In this document: piece after piece, positions 26,018 through 33,371 of the stretch
How the letters are laid out: each line of letters begins with the position of its first letter
Numbering within the stretch: the stretch's first letter is position 1
Assembly (NCBI GenBank): GCA_019118725.1
Contig: DWYO01000085.1
Location: forward strand, 1-33,371
Length of the DNA: 33,371 nt
Source: Candidatus Parabacteroides intestinavium
GTDB taxonomy: Bacteria > Bacteroidota > Bacteroidia > Bacteroidales > Tannerellaceae
Reading direction: 5' to 3'
Notes under the pieces: generated by a model
Databases searched by the model: none
What the model was told of the DNA's origin: nothing
What the model saw: the letters and a program-made list of their open reading frames with translations, nothing else
Position numbers and translations under genes: made by a program

Positions 26018-26057
26018 TTTAAGTTTATGAGTTTCCAGTTTATGAGTTTTTAGTTCT
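26018..26057. repeat. T-rich tract with a 13-bp direct repeat
   Basis: AGTTTATGAGTTT occurs at 26022-26034 and again at 26037-26049, within a longer AAGTTT/GAGTTTTTAGTTC tract. It is the same family as the other intergenic tracts but lies over 100 bases before the moxR start. Confidence 0.65.
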
Positions 26058-26088
26058 TGGCCGCAAAAAAATTCACTATTCTCCACTC

Positions 26089-27156
26089 CTATTTGTCACC
26101 TTTCCCGTCCCCTTCGGATAAAATTTCGGTCTGTAAAGCCGCAGCTTTGTCTATAGAGGCTCGGTCTTTTGCATTTATCCCATACCGGGCCGGTGCCGGA
26201 ATACGTATTTCCGTCCCTATCGGTATGTTATTCGGGTCGACTATGACCGCGTCATTATACTTATATATATATACCCAGAAGAATTTGTGTCCATAATACT
26301 TCAACGATATAGAGGTCAGTCTGTCGCCCGATTTAATCTGAGTCACGGCCAAATCCTCCAACGGATCCGGTTTTACGTCTTCCGGCGGAAGTGTATCCAC
26401 GGGTACTACTTTCCCTGAATCTTGAACCATCCGGGGAGTATCCACAAGAGCCACCGGCTCTCTTTCTACATGAACCGAGCCGTCCGGGGCCAAACGTACC
26501 GGATTATCCTTCACGAACCATTCACTCAAATAAGCGATATAGGCAATACCTGCCACAATTATCGCTACTAGGCAAGCCACCAATATCCGCCATTTCCGGG
26601 AATCATCCTTTACCAGGGGAGGCTGGAGCGGCATTTCCGGCACCGGTTTCTCTGTTTTGTCCTCCCTTATCTCCTCAGGTTCTACAGGAACATCCGGTTT
26701 CATTTCCACGTTTTCCTGCTCAGGTTCTTTCTCTACCGGAGGCAAATCCGGCAGGACCTCTTCTACCGATTCATCCGATACCCCCTCTATATCCTCCGGT
26801 TCAGAAGAGGCATTCAAATCAGAAAAAGTCACACCGGCATTCAGTTCCGTAGTTTCAAACCAAGAAAAAGGTTTGTTGACCAACTCTTTCAAGTCTTTGT
26901 CCGGTACAAAGGTAAACTTATAATGTGCCGGGATCAGAAAACGCTCACCGGAATTGACCGAGACACTCTCCCGTTCTTCTACACGGATAATTTTGAATGT
27001 TCCCAGTCCCTTTACTTTAACCAGCTTATCGGTATAAACGCCCTCCGTTACGACCGCAACAAATGTCTGCAAGAAACGCTCAGCCTCTTGCACCTCCTTG
27101 CCGGTCTGCTCGGCCAATATAACAGCTAAGTCCTGTAATGTCAGTCGTTTATTCAT
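26089..27156 (-). CDS. HU-domain, transmembrane, LysM-domain protein
   Basis: A 355-residue protein joining three parts. Residues 1-93 are an HU/IHF-type DNA-binding domain (LTLQDLAVILAEQTGKEV, then VKVKGLGTFKIIRVEERESV). Residues 100-185 are an acidic, Pro-rich linker. A single membrane helix follows (about 190-212, WRILVACLVAIIVAGIAYIAYL), preceded by basic residues. Residues 273-320 are a LysM-like peptidoglycan-binding domain (IKSGDRLTSISLKYYGHKFF to IPIGTEIRIP). With the positive charges before the helix, the HU domain should stay in the cytoplasm and LysM in the periplasm, so the protein could tie DNA to the cell wall (inference). The start overlaps the previous HU gene by 8 bases (ATGAATAA), indicating translational coupling. 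Confidence 0.88.
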   Translation of the reverse strand: MNKRLTLQDLAVILAEQTGKEVQEAERFLQTFVAVVTEGVYTDKLVKVKGLGTFKIIRVEERESVSVNSGERFLIPAHYKFTFVPDKDLKELVNKPFSWFETTELNAGVTFSDLNASSEPEDIEGVSDESVEEVLPDLPPVEKEPEQENVEMKPDVPVEPEEIREDKTEKPVPEMPLQPPLVKDDSRKWRILVACLVAIIVAGIAYIAYLSEWFVKDNPVRLAPDGSVHVEREPVALVDTPRMVQDSGKVVPVDTLPPEDVKPDPLEDLAVTQIKSGDRLTSISLKYYGHKFFWVYIYKYNDAVIVDPNNIPIGTEIRIPAPARYGINAKDRASIDKAAALQTEILSEGDGKGDK

Positions 27157-27439
27157 TTTCTTCCAATTTCTTTAGCCGGTTCTTCACCGTTACTCCCGGC
27201 TTAAATACCGGAACCAGTTTAGGCGGAACCAGGTATCTCTTTCCATTAACCGGATTCACGGAAATCCGTTCCATTTTCTTCCGCACCTCAAATTGTCCGA
27301 ACGAAGCCAAATAGACCGAATCCCCCTCCATCAGCTTCGTCCCGATGGCCGAACCTAAGGCGGAAAGCATCTCTGTCACCTCTTTTGAGGTCCAGTTCAT
27401 GCGCCCGGAAAGGGCTGATATGACTTCTTTACTTTTCAT
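27149..27439 (-). CDS. HU-family DNA-binding protein (non-canonical)
   Basis: A 96-residue HU/IHF-fold protein, the usual length of a stand-alone HU subunit. It shows the N-terminal helix pair (MKSKEVISALSGRMNWTSKE), the turn ASFGQFEVRKKMERISVNP and the DNA-contacting arm NGKRYLVPPKLVPVFKPG. I chose the ATG at 27439 because MKSKEVISALS aligns with the usual HU start; the frame is open to an ATG at 27478 and a TTG at 27496. It lies about 75 bases after rimO and overlaps the HU-LysM gene by 8 bases. It may pair with the HU domain of that neighbour, as HU and IHF work as dimers (inference). Confidence 0.87.
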   Translation of the reverse strand: MKSKEVISALSGRMNWTSKEVTEMLSALGSAIGTKLMEGDSVYLASFGQFEVRKKMERISVNPVNGKRYLVPPKLVPVFKPGVTVKNRLKKLEENE

Positions 27440-27513
27440 GGAAGAGCGTTTTTCGATATCGGTTGCTATATTAATCATTTTTGGGTAAACACACAACTTT
27501 TTTAAGGCTGAAT

Positions 27514-28809
27514 TTACAAAACCCGGCCATAAAGCTCAAAAGGCTGTGCATCTTCAATCAGCACTTCATAAAAATGGCCCGGTTTAAGCACTTTATCTTT
27601 ACTGATCAAAACTTCGGGGTCAACTTCCGGTGAATCGTATTCCGTACGCCCGATGTAGAAATCCTCCTCCTCACGATCCAGAATAACCTTAAAAGTCTTA
27701 TCAATCTTCGAGGTATTAGCCGCCAACGAGATACGTTCCTGCGCCCGCATCAGGATATCCAAACGCTCCTGCTTTGTCTCTTCAGGAATACTGTCCTCAT
27801 AATGCTGGTATGCATACGTACCGCTCTCGTGGCTATACGCGAACGCCCCCATCCGCTCAAAGCGCACCTTCCGTACAAATTCCAATAACTCCTCAAAATC
27901 GGTCTCCGTCTCGCCAGGATGTCCCACCATCAAGGTAGTCCGCAAATGAATGCCGGGCACCTCCTCTCGCATCCGTTGCATCAATTCGTATGTCTGAGCC
28001 TTCGTGATGTTCCGCCGCATCATTTTCAACATGTTATCACTGATATGCTGGAGGGCTATATCCATATACTTACACACATTCTCACGTTCGCGCATGACAC
28101 GGAGCAGATCCATGGGGAAATGCGCCGGGTAGCCATAATGCAGGCGGATCCATTCTACCCCTTTCACATCCGAAATCCGCTCTACCAGCTCCGGAAGTGC
28201 CATTCGTTTATAAAGATCCAAACCGTAATAGGTCAAATCCTGAGCGATCAACTGGAACTCCTTGACGCCTCGGCTCACCAGCAGTTTCACCTCTTCTACC
28301 AGATCCTCCATAGACCTGGACTGATAAGCGCCTGTAATCAACGGAATAGAACAATATGAGCAGGTGCGGTTACATCCTTCGCCAATCTTAAGATAGGCAT
28401 AATGCTTCGGGGTAGTCAGCACCCGATCGTGTGCCAATTCTTCATGGTAAGCCTTTCCCAAGTCAGAAATCAATTCCTTCCAATTGAATTTCCCATAAAA
28501 ATGGTCCACCTCCGGAAGCTCTTGCATCAGGTCATTCATGAAACGTTCCGAAAGGCATCCCATTACAAACAACTTGCCTATCTTACCCTGCTTCTTGGCC
28601 TGGCCCAGCTCCAGAATCATCTCGATGGACTCTTCCTGCGCATCACCGATAAATCCGCATGTATTGACCACGACTATCTCACCATTGATTTTATGCGGGT
28701 CATGCTCCACCTGATAGCCATTCGCCTTGAATTGACGCATCAGTTGTTCCGAATCCACAAGGTTCTTCGAGCACCCCAACGTTATAATATCCACCTTATT
28801 TTTCCGCAT
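27514..28809 (-). CDS. rimO: ribosomal protein S12 methylthiotransferase RimO
   Basis: A 431-residue radical-SAM methylthiotransferase that adds a methylthio group to an Asp of ribosomal protein S12. The N-terminal UPF0004 domain starts MRKNKVDIITLGCSKNLVDS with its cluster Cys in GCSKN, VVNTCGFI and FVMGCLSER. The radical-SAM cluster motif is Cys146, Cys150, Cys153 (GCNRTCSYCSIPL). The C-terminal TRAM domain runs from about 365 to the end (TFKVILDREEEDFYIGRTEYD). The RimO rather than MiaB call rests on length, on the GCSKNLVDSE start and on the SIPLITGAYQSRS sequence. The promoter at 28879-28910 serves it and probably the two HU genes downstream. Confidence 0.95.
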   Translation of the reverse strand: MRKNKVDIITLGCSKNLVDSEQLMRQFKANGYQVEHDPHKINGEIVVVNTCGFIGDAQEESIEMILELGQAKKQGKIGKLFVMGCLSERFMNDLMQELPEVDHFYGKFNWKELISDLGKAYHEELAHDRVLTTPKHYAYLKIGEGCNRTCSYCSIPLITGAYQSRSMEDLVEEVKLLVSRGVKEFQLIAQDLTYYGLDLYKRMALPELVERISDVKGVEWIRLHYGYPAHFPMDLLRVMRERENVCKYMDIALQHISDNMLKMMRRNITKAQTYELMQRMREEVPGIHLRTTLMVGHPGETETDFEELLEFVRKVRFERMGAFAYSHESGTYAYQHYEDSIPEETKQERLDILMRAQERISLAANTSKIDKTFKVILDREEEDFYIGRTEYDSPEVDPEVLISKDKVLKPGHFYEVLIEDAQPFELYGRVL

Positions 28810-28878
28810 ATTCTATTTATTTTCTTATTCACGCCCAACAAAAAATAATGTATTTCTATTTCCCGAATAGGATTTGGA

Positions 28879-28910
28879 CAAAAGTAATCAAATCCGCCCG
28901 ATTATGCAAA
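28879..28910 (-). promoter_or_regulatory. Bacteroidetes-type promoter for rimO
   Basis: On the minus strand TTTG at 28910-28907 is followed after 20 bases by TACTTTTG at 28886-28879, matching the TTTG-N19-21-TAnnTTTG consensus. Transcription should start near 28872, about 63 bases before the rimO ATG. It is the best-formed promoter in the window. Confidence 0.7.
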
Positions 28911-28960
28911 AGCCAAGAAAAGACAGACACGTATACAGCAGAGAAAATAAGCTCCGGGCA

Positions 28961-30337
28961 TCACCCAAAAAGTTGTCGAAAAGCCTCTTCCACTTTACGA
29001 ACCTGAACAATCTGAATCCTACATTTCGAGGTATCAAACCCTTTCAAATTATTATGGGGAATCAGAATACGGGAAAAGCCTAATTTTTCGGCTTCAAGAA
29101 TACGTTGCTCTATCCGATTGACGGGGCGGATCTCTCCGGATAATCCCACTTCACCCGCCATACAAACACCCGGCTCGATGCTAATGTCCAAATTAGAAGA
29201 TAGGACAGCGCTGATTACCGCCAAGTCGATTGCCGGATCATTCACCCGTAACCCACCGGCTATATTCAGGAACACATCTTTTTGTACAAGCTTAAAACCG
29301 GCACGCTTTTCCAAGACAGCAAGCAACATATTCATGCGACGGATATCAAAACCGGTCGCGCTGCGCTGAGGTGTACCATAAACAGCCGAACTGACCAAAG
29401 CCTGCGTTTCAATCAAGAAAGGACGAATGCCCTCAATAGCTGCCGCAATCGTCACTCCGCTCAATCCTTCATGATTTTGCGTAAGCAATAACTCAGACGG
29501 ATTGCTTACCTCGCGCAACCCTTCCTGGCGCATCTCATAAATGCCTAATTCTGCTGTACTACCAAAACGATTTTTGATGCTACGAAGAATACGATACATA
29601 TAATGTTGATCCCCTTCAAATTGCAGCACCGTATCCACAATATGCTCCAAGACTTTCGGACCGGCTATGCTCCCTTCTTTATTGATATGTCCGATCAGCA
29701 TAACCGCAGTACCACTCTCCTTGGCATACTTTAATATGGCCGCACTACATTCACGTACCTGAGAAACGCTTCCGGGAGAAGACTCAACCACCTCGGTAAA
29801 AATTGTCTGAATAGAATCAATGACCAATAAATCCGGACGTACATGATCGGCTTCTGCAAAAATCTTCTCCAGATTCGTTTCGCATAAAATCAGGCAATGC
29901 TGATTTTGCGGGCTAAGTCTGTCCGCACGCATCTTGAGCTGATGCAGGCTCTCCTCACCAGACACATATAGCACCTTAAGCTGTTCCAACTTCAAGACAG
30001 TCTGCAATACCAACGTAGACTTTCCGATACCCGGCTCTCCACCAATCAAGACCAACGAGCCACGCACCAATCCACCTCCCAAGACACGGTTCAGCTCCGC
30101 ATCGTGCAGGTCAATCCGTTCTTCCCGCTCTGTCGTCACGTCCCGCAATAATACCGGACGAACCCGATCACCGATTGCTCCCCCCGGCACAGCTACACGC
30201 TTGGATGAAGACGTCTCACGAGTCACGACCTCCTCTACGTAGGTATTCCATTCTCCGCAATTCGGACATTTGCCAAGCCATTTCGGAGAATCCGCCCCAC
30301 AATTAGAGCAAACATACACTGTCTTTGCTTTTGCCAT
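28961..30337 (-). CDS. radA: DNA repair protein RadA
   Basis: A 458-residue RecA-like ATPase that promotes branch migration in recombinational repair. It carries the N-terminal zinc finger with Cys10, Cys13, Cys24 and Cys27 (CSNCGADSPKWLGKCPNCGEW), Walker A GEPGIGKST (100-108), Walker B DLLVIDSIQT, the RadA-specific KNRFG motif, and a Lon-protease-like C-terminal domain (from about 285; GGLRVNDPAIDLA, AGEVGLSGEIRPV). Length and order match the family exactly. It starts 3 bases after the stop of the GNAT-nitrilase gene, so it is likely co-transcribed with it. Confidence 0.96.
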   Translation of the reverse strand: MAKAKTVYVCSNCGADSPKWLGKCPNCGEWNTYVEEVVTRETSSSKRVAVPGGAIGDRVRPVLLRDVTTEREERIDLHDAELNRVLGGGLVRGSLVLIGGEPGIGKSTLVLQTVLKLEQLKVLYVSGEESLHQLKMRADRLSPQNQHCLILCETNLEKIFAEADHVRPDLLVIDSIQTIFTEVVESSPGSVSQVRECSAAILKYAKESGTAVMLIGHINKEGSIAGPKVLEHIVDTVLQFEGDQHYMYRILRSIKNRFGSTAELGIYEMRQEGLREVSNPSELLLTQNHEGLSGVTIAAAIEGIRPFLIETQALVSSAVYGTPQRSATGFDIRRMNMLLAVLEKRAGFKLVQKDVFLNIAGGLRVNDPAIDLAVISAVLSSNLDISIEPGVCMAGEVGLSGEIRPVNRIEQRILEAEKLGFSRILIPHNNLKGFDTSKCRIQIVQVRKVEEAFRQLFG

Positions 30338-30340
30338 GAC

Positions 30341-31879
30341 TTATTTATTTTTTTTCAAACGAACCTCGTATAAGTCATGCCGACGATCTTTCAAATTACG
30401 GACACTACCATACGTATGCAATTCGTTCAGCAGGTCAAGGTCTACGTCCGACACCAAAATCATCTCCGTATTCGGAGTAGCCTCGGCACGCATGCCATCT
30501 GTCGGGAAAGCAAAATCACAAGGCGTAAACACACCGGACTGAGCATATTGTATATCCATATTATGTACACGCGGTAAGTTACCTACACTTCCGGCTATCA
30601 CCACAAAACATTCATTCTCGATAGCACGTGCATGAGCACATACTTTCACACGCGAATAGGCATTTTGGGTATCTGTCAGATAAGGCACAAACAAGATCTG
30701 CATGCCTTGGTCGGCCATGATACGGGAAAGTTCCGGAAATTCCACATCATAACAGATTAAAATACCTATCTTAGCACAATCCGTTTCAAATGTTTGAACC
30801 CGTTTCCCACCGGAAAGTCCCCAGCTTTTCGCCTCATCCGGTGTAATATGGATTTTCTCATACGTTTCATACGAGCCATCTCGGCGACAAAGGAAACCAA
30901 CATTGTAAAGGCCATCCTCCCGCAATTGCGGCATACTTCCGGTAATGATATTGATATTATAACTGATGGCCAGGTCAATGAAACGTCGGCGAATCTCATC
31001 CGTATATTGAGCCAGCTCACGGATGGCTTCCGATTCGCTCTTGTCATTAAATTTCGCCATCAACGGAGCATTGAAATATTCCGGGAACAACACGAAATCG
31101 CTCTTATAATCGGACACAGCATCCACAAAGAACTCTACTTGTTCGAATACATCTTTGATGCTCTTATAAGGGCGCATCTGCCATTGTACCAGTCCGACAC
31201 GTACCGTGGTTTTCGAGGCTATCACTTCCGGTTTCGGTTGATAATAAATATTATCCCATTGCAACAAAGTCGCATAATGCTTGGACTCCTCATCGTTCGG
31301 AAGGTAATTGGTCATCACCTTACGCACGTGAAAATCATTTGAAAGCTGGAAGGTCAATACCGGGTCAAAAATCTCTTTCTTACGCACCTTATCAATATAT
31401 TCTTTCGGGCGCATCTGGTCAGCATATTTATGATAATTCGGAATACGTCCTCCAAACATAATTGCCTTCAGATTCAGGCTTTCACAAAGTTCCTTACGGT
31501 ACTCATACATACGACGCGCCAAGCGCAACCCCCGATATTCCGGATGCACAAACACTTCAATGCCATACAAAATATTCCCCTTAGGATTGTGGGTGTTAAA
31601 CGTTTCATTACCGGTAACATCGGCATACGTATGGTCGTTCTTTACACGGTCATAATCCACGATAATAGACAACGCACAACCTACGATCTTGTTGTCTACT
31701 ACCGTCACGACTTGTCCTTCCGGAAAGATTGTCAGTAACTTTTCAATCTGTTCACGTGTCCAAAAAACATCCGAACCATCGGAATAAACCCGTCTGAACG
31801 ACTGAGCCAATTGCTTGTAATCGGCCATTTGCAACGGACGTACAATGACCTTGTTAATGTTTTGTGAATGTTGTTCCAT
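30341..31879 (-). CDS. GNAT N-acetyltransferase fused to carbon-nitrogen hydrolase
   Basis: A 512-residue two-domain enzyme. Residues 10 to about 215 contain a GNAT fold (RPLQMADYKQLAQSFRRVY, YGIEVFVHPEYRGLRLARRMYEYRKEL with the acetyl-CoA pyrophosphate loop). Residues about 226-495 are a nitrilase-superfamily amidohydrolase with the catalytic triad Glu267 (FPEYFNAP), Lys342 (YEKIHITPDE) and Cys376 (LICYDVEFPEL). There is no signal peptide. This fusion is seen in other bacteria and is usually named as bifunctional without a known substrate; acylation followed by amide hydrolysis, or the reverse, of a small amine is possible (inference). It is immediately upstream of radA. The ATG at 31879 has a 97-base leader containing facing repeats. 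Confidence 0.9.
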   Translation of the reverse strand: MEQHSQNINKVIVRPLQMADYKQLAQSFRRVYSDGSDVFWTREQIEKLLTIFPEGQVVTVVDNKIVGCALSIIVDYDRVKNDHTYADVTGNETFNTHNPKGNILYGIEVFVHPEYRGLRLARRMYEYRKELCESLNLKAIMFGGRIPNYHKYADQMRPKEYIDKVRKKEIFDPVLTFQLSNDFHVRKVMTNYLPNDEESKHYATLLQWDNIYYQPKPEVIASKTTVRVGLVQWQMRPYKSIKDVFEQVEFFVDAVSDYKSDFVLFPEYFNAPLMAKFNDKSESEAIRELAQYTDEIRRRFIDLAISYNINIITGSMPQLREDGLYNVGFLCRRDGSYETYEKIHITPDEAKSWGLSGGKRVQTFETDCAKIGILICYDVEFPELSRIMADQGMQILFVPYLTDTQNAYSRVKVCAHARAIENECFVVIAGSVGNLPRVHNMDIQYAQSGVFTPCDFAFPTDGMRAEATPNTEMILVSDVDLDLLNELHTYGSVRNLKDRRHDLYEVRLKKNK

Positions 31880-31889
31880 ATTTTTCTCC

Positions 31890-31965
31890 AGTTTTTGAGT
31901 CTGTATGTTTTCAATTTTTTAATTGACGAATAAATTCTCTAAACCCATAAACTTAAAAACATACA
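31890..31965. repeat. facing AGTTTTTGAG and AAACTTAAAAACAT tracts with a 10-bp inverted repeat
   Basis: A T-rich tract (31890-31911, AGTTTTTGAGTCTGTATGTTTT) faces an A-rich one (31948-31965, AAACTTAAAAACATACA). TGTATGTTTT at 31902-31911 pairs exactly with AAAACATACA at 31956-31965. Between them, TCAATT-TTTT-AATTGA (31911-31926) forms a further 6-bp stem. Confidence 0.6.
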
Positions 31966-31976
31966 ACCTCTTCTGA

Positions 31977-33329
31977 CTACCATTCTATAAACTTACCACG
32001 CTCACGACGCTTCTGCAATTCCTGTTCCAGAAGCCGGTGGCGATCTTTGGCTATATAACGCCGGGCAAAAATATTCGGTACAGCTACACCCAACGAAATA
32101 CAGAATATAATTAAAGCCGAATTGATGCCATTATAAAAAGCATGTGTCACCTCTCCGACTACACCGTGCATATTGATAAATGCCAGCAAAGAACGATACA
32201 TCAGTACACCCGGTATCATCGGTATAACAGAAGGTATCGTCAATACGTGATTCGGCACATCAAACCAGTACACGGCTTTTACCGCAATCAGACTGACCAC
32301 AAAACTTCCCATAAAAGAACCAACTACCGGCCCATAGCCCAATTCGAAGTTCACAAAATTTCGTGTACATACAGCCAGAATTCCTCCCAAAGCAACAACC
32401 CAAAGCAAACGGCGCTGGATATTGAATATCATGGAGAATCCCATCGCCGAAATAGCCGCTGCTACTGCATAGACATAATAAGGATCATGCGGTACCATGC
32501 TCAGTTCACTGAATTTATGGTCGATTGTCACATCGTTCATTACAAAAAGACGTAGGGCAAACGCTATTCCGAAGGCCATGGCACAAATCATCATCACCGT
32601 ATTCGCTGCCCGGGTTATGCCCACCAGCAAAAAGTTATCCAACATATCATCCACAAAATTAATCAGCGGAACACCCGGAACAATAAAAAGCGCACAAGCC
32701 AATAACGGATGATAGGGGGTAGACGAATAATTCGTCAATGAGGTCAGATAAGCCATGCACGTGGCCAGAAAAGCGGCAATCGCCATACTCATATAGGCAT
32801 TGATACCAAACTCCATGCAACGGGCACGAATCCGGAATCCGGCAAAAGCACAAATCGAAGCGAACAAAAAGGCAATCCAATCTCCGCCAAACAATTTACA
32901 AAATCCGCCGCAGGCAAATCCCGCACCGATAGCCACTATATAAGGCCGATAATTACGCGGCTGACGAGATATTCTTTCTAATTCTTTCTCATACCGGTCC
33001 AACGAATAATCTTGTTCAATAGCCCTCCACGACAATTTACTGATTTCCGTAATTGTCGTCATATTCACTCCATGCTTCTCACATTTCTGGAACTTGGAAA
33101 ACGAATGAGCCTCGTCACTTACATTCACCATGATCATCGACCAACGGATATCCAGATGAAGCTTATCTTCCGGTATTCCTAAAAAGGCAGCGACCCGTTT
33201 CATGTTCCGGTCTACCCGGTTCGTGTCTGCCGCACTCTCCACCAGCAGCTTCCCTGTTCTCAACAATAAATCCAATTTCCGTCTCAACAACAGCACCTCT
33301 TGCTCATTCATCTCTTTGTAATCTGCCAT
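31977..33329 (-). CDS. threonine/serine exporter family protein (ThrE-like)
   Basis: A 450-residue inner-membrane protein of the ThrE family, proton-driven exporters of threonine and serine. It has a cytoplasmic N-terminal domain (1-128) with the typical LLRTGKLLVESAADTNRVDR and a HLDIRWSMIMV strand, then about ten hydrophobic helices from residue 129 (YIVAIGAGFACGGFCKLFGG), including PGVPLINFVDDML, which is conserved in the family. The second half (about 300-425) corresponds to the domain that some bacteria encode as a separate gene (DUF3815), so this is the full fused form. The C-terminus is strongly basic. Substrate is inferred from the family. A -7 element lies 30 bases upstream. Confidence 0.88.
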   Translation of the reverse strand: MADYKEMNEQEVLLLRRKLDLLLRTGKLLVESAADTNRVDRNMKRVAAFLGIPEDKLHLDIRWSMIMVNVSDEAHSFSKFQKCEKHGVNMTTITEISKLSWRAIEQDYSLDRYEKELERISRQPRNYRPYIVAIGAGFACGGFCKLFGGDWIAFLFASICAFAGFRIRARCMEFGINAYMSMAIAAFLATCMAYLTSLTNYSSTPYHPLLACALFIVPGVPLINFVDDMLDNFLLVGITRAANTVMMICAMAFGIAFALRLFVMNDVTIDHKFSELSMVPHDPYYVYAVAAAISAMGFSMIFNIQRRLLWVVALGGILAVCTRNFVNFELGYGPVVGSFMGSFVVSLIAVKAVYWFDVPNHVLTIPSVIPMIPGVLMYRSLLAFINMHGVVGEVTHAFYNGINSALIIFCISLGVAVPNIFARRYIAKDRHRLLEQELQKRRERGKFIEW

Positions 33330-33358
33330 ATTTTTTCTTACACTTGATTTTTCGGCTG

Positions 33359-33366
33359 CAAAATTA
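33359..33366 (-). promoter_or_regulatory. -7 element for the ThrE-like gene
   Basis: The minus strand reads TAATTTTG followed by CAG, a good TAnnTTTGc match, giving a leader of about 23 bases to the ATG at 33329. The -33 element would fall beyond the right edge of the window. Confidence 0.6.
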
Positions 33367-33371
33367 CAAAG

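Noticed and set aside
27440..27496. longer N-terminus of the small HU gene from the TTG at 27496 or ATG at 27478
   Set aside because: The added 13-19 residues fall outside the HU fold, whereas the ATG at 27439 aligns with the usual HU start.
1..33371. mobile element, phage, CRISPR array, tRNA or rRNA genes
   Set aside because: No transposase, integrase, direct-repeat array, cloverleaf-like or rRNA-like stretch was recognised; the gaps are short and the content is core-type.

Overview
This window looks like a chromosomal segment of a Bacteroidales bacterium, most likely Parabacteroides or a close relative; the genus is inferred from gene content and style, not proven. The reasons are a complete MoxR/Bat (aerotolerance-type) operon, non-canonical HU proteins beside rimO, promoters of the Bacteroidetes type (TAnnTTTG at -7), A-rich leaders in place of strong Shine-Dalgarno sites, and an overall base composition in the mid-40s percent GC by eye. 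Nothing points to phage, plasmid, insertion sequence, CRISPR array, rRNA or tRNA. Every complete gene is on the minus strand; the only plus-strand gene is the tail of an unidentified CDS at the left edge.

Layout, read along the minus strand from right to left. (1) 33329-30341: a ThrE-type threonine/serine exporter, then a GNAT-nitrilase fusion enzyme that runs on into radA (28961-30337). (2) 28809-26089: rimO behind a well-formed promoter, then two overlapping HU-type genes, the second of which is a predicted membrane protein joining a DNA-binding domain to a LysM domain. (3) 25890-16132: a compact ten-gene run of moxR, a DUF58 gene, an unnamed BatD-like/DUF4381-like gene, batA, batB, batC, batD, batE, a PAP2 phosphatase and a PHP-domain hydrolase. 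(4) 16011-6448: an M16 peptidase, a DUF4268 protein, an M1 aminopeptidase lipoprotein, a DbpA-like RNA helicase, an MTA/SAH-type deaminase and a purine nucleoside phosphorylase. (5) 6061-364: an efflux unit made of a lipoprotein adaptor and one giant ORF that encodes both the RND pump and its outer-membrane channel.

How the genes fit together: MoxR with DUF58, BatA and BatB forms an AAA+/VWA envelope system, with BatC and BatE as TPR partners and BatD as an anchored periplasmic protein. The deaminase and the phosphorylase can act in sequence, turning 6-aminopurine nucleosides into 6-oxo forms and then cleaving them. The efflux operon encodes a whole tripartite pump in two ORFs.

The points most worth a second look are the RND-outer-membrane-factor fusion with an internal lipoprotein signal, the HU-TM-LysM protein, a 12-bp inverted repeat that brackets the M16 promoter and includes that gene's ribosome-binding region, and a family of short AGTTTTTGAG/AAACTTAAAAACT tracts that recur, often as facing pairs, in the intergenic gaps.
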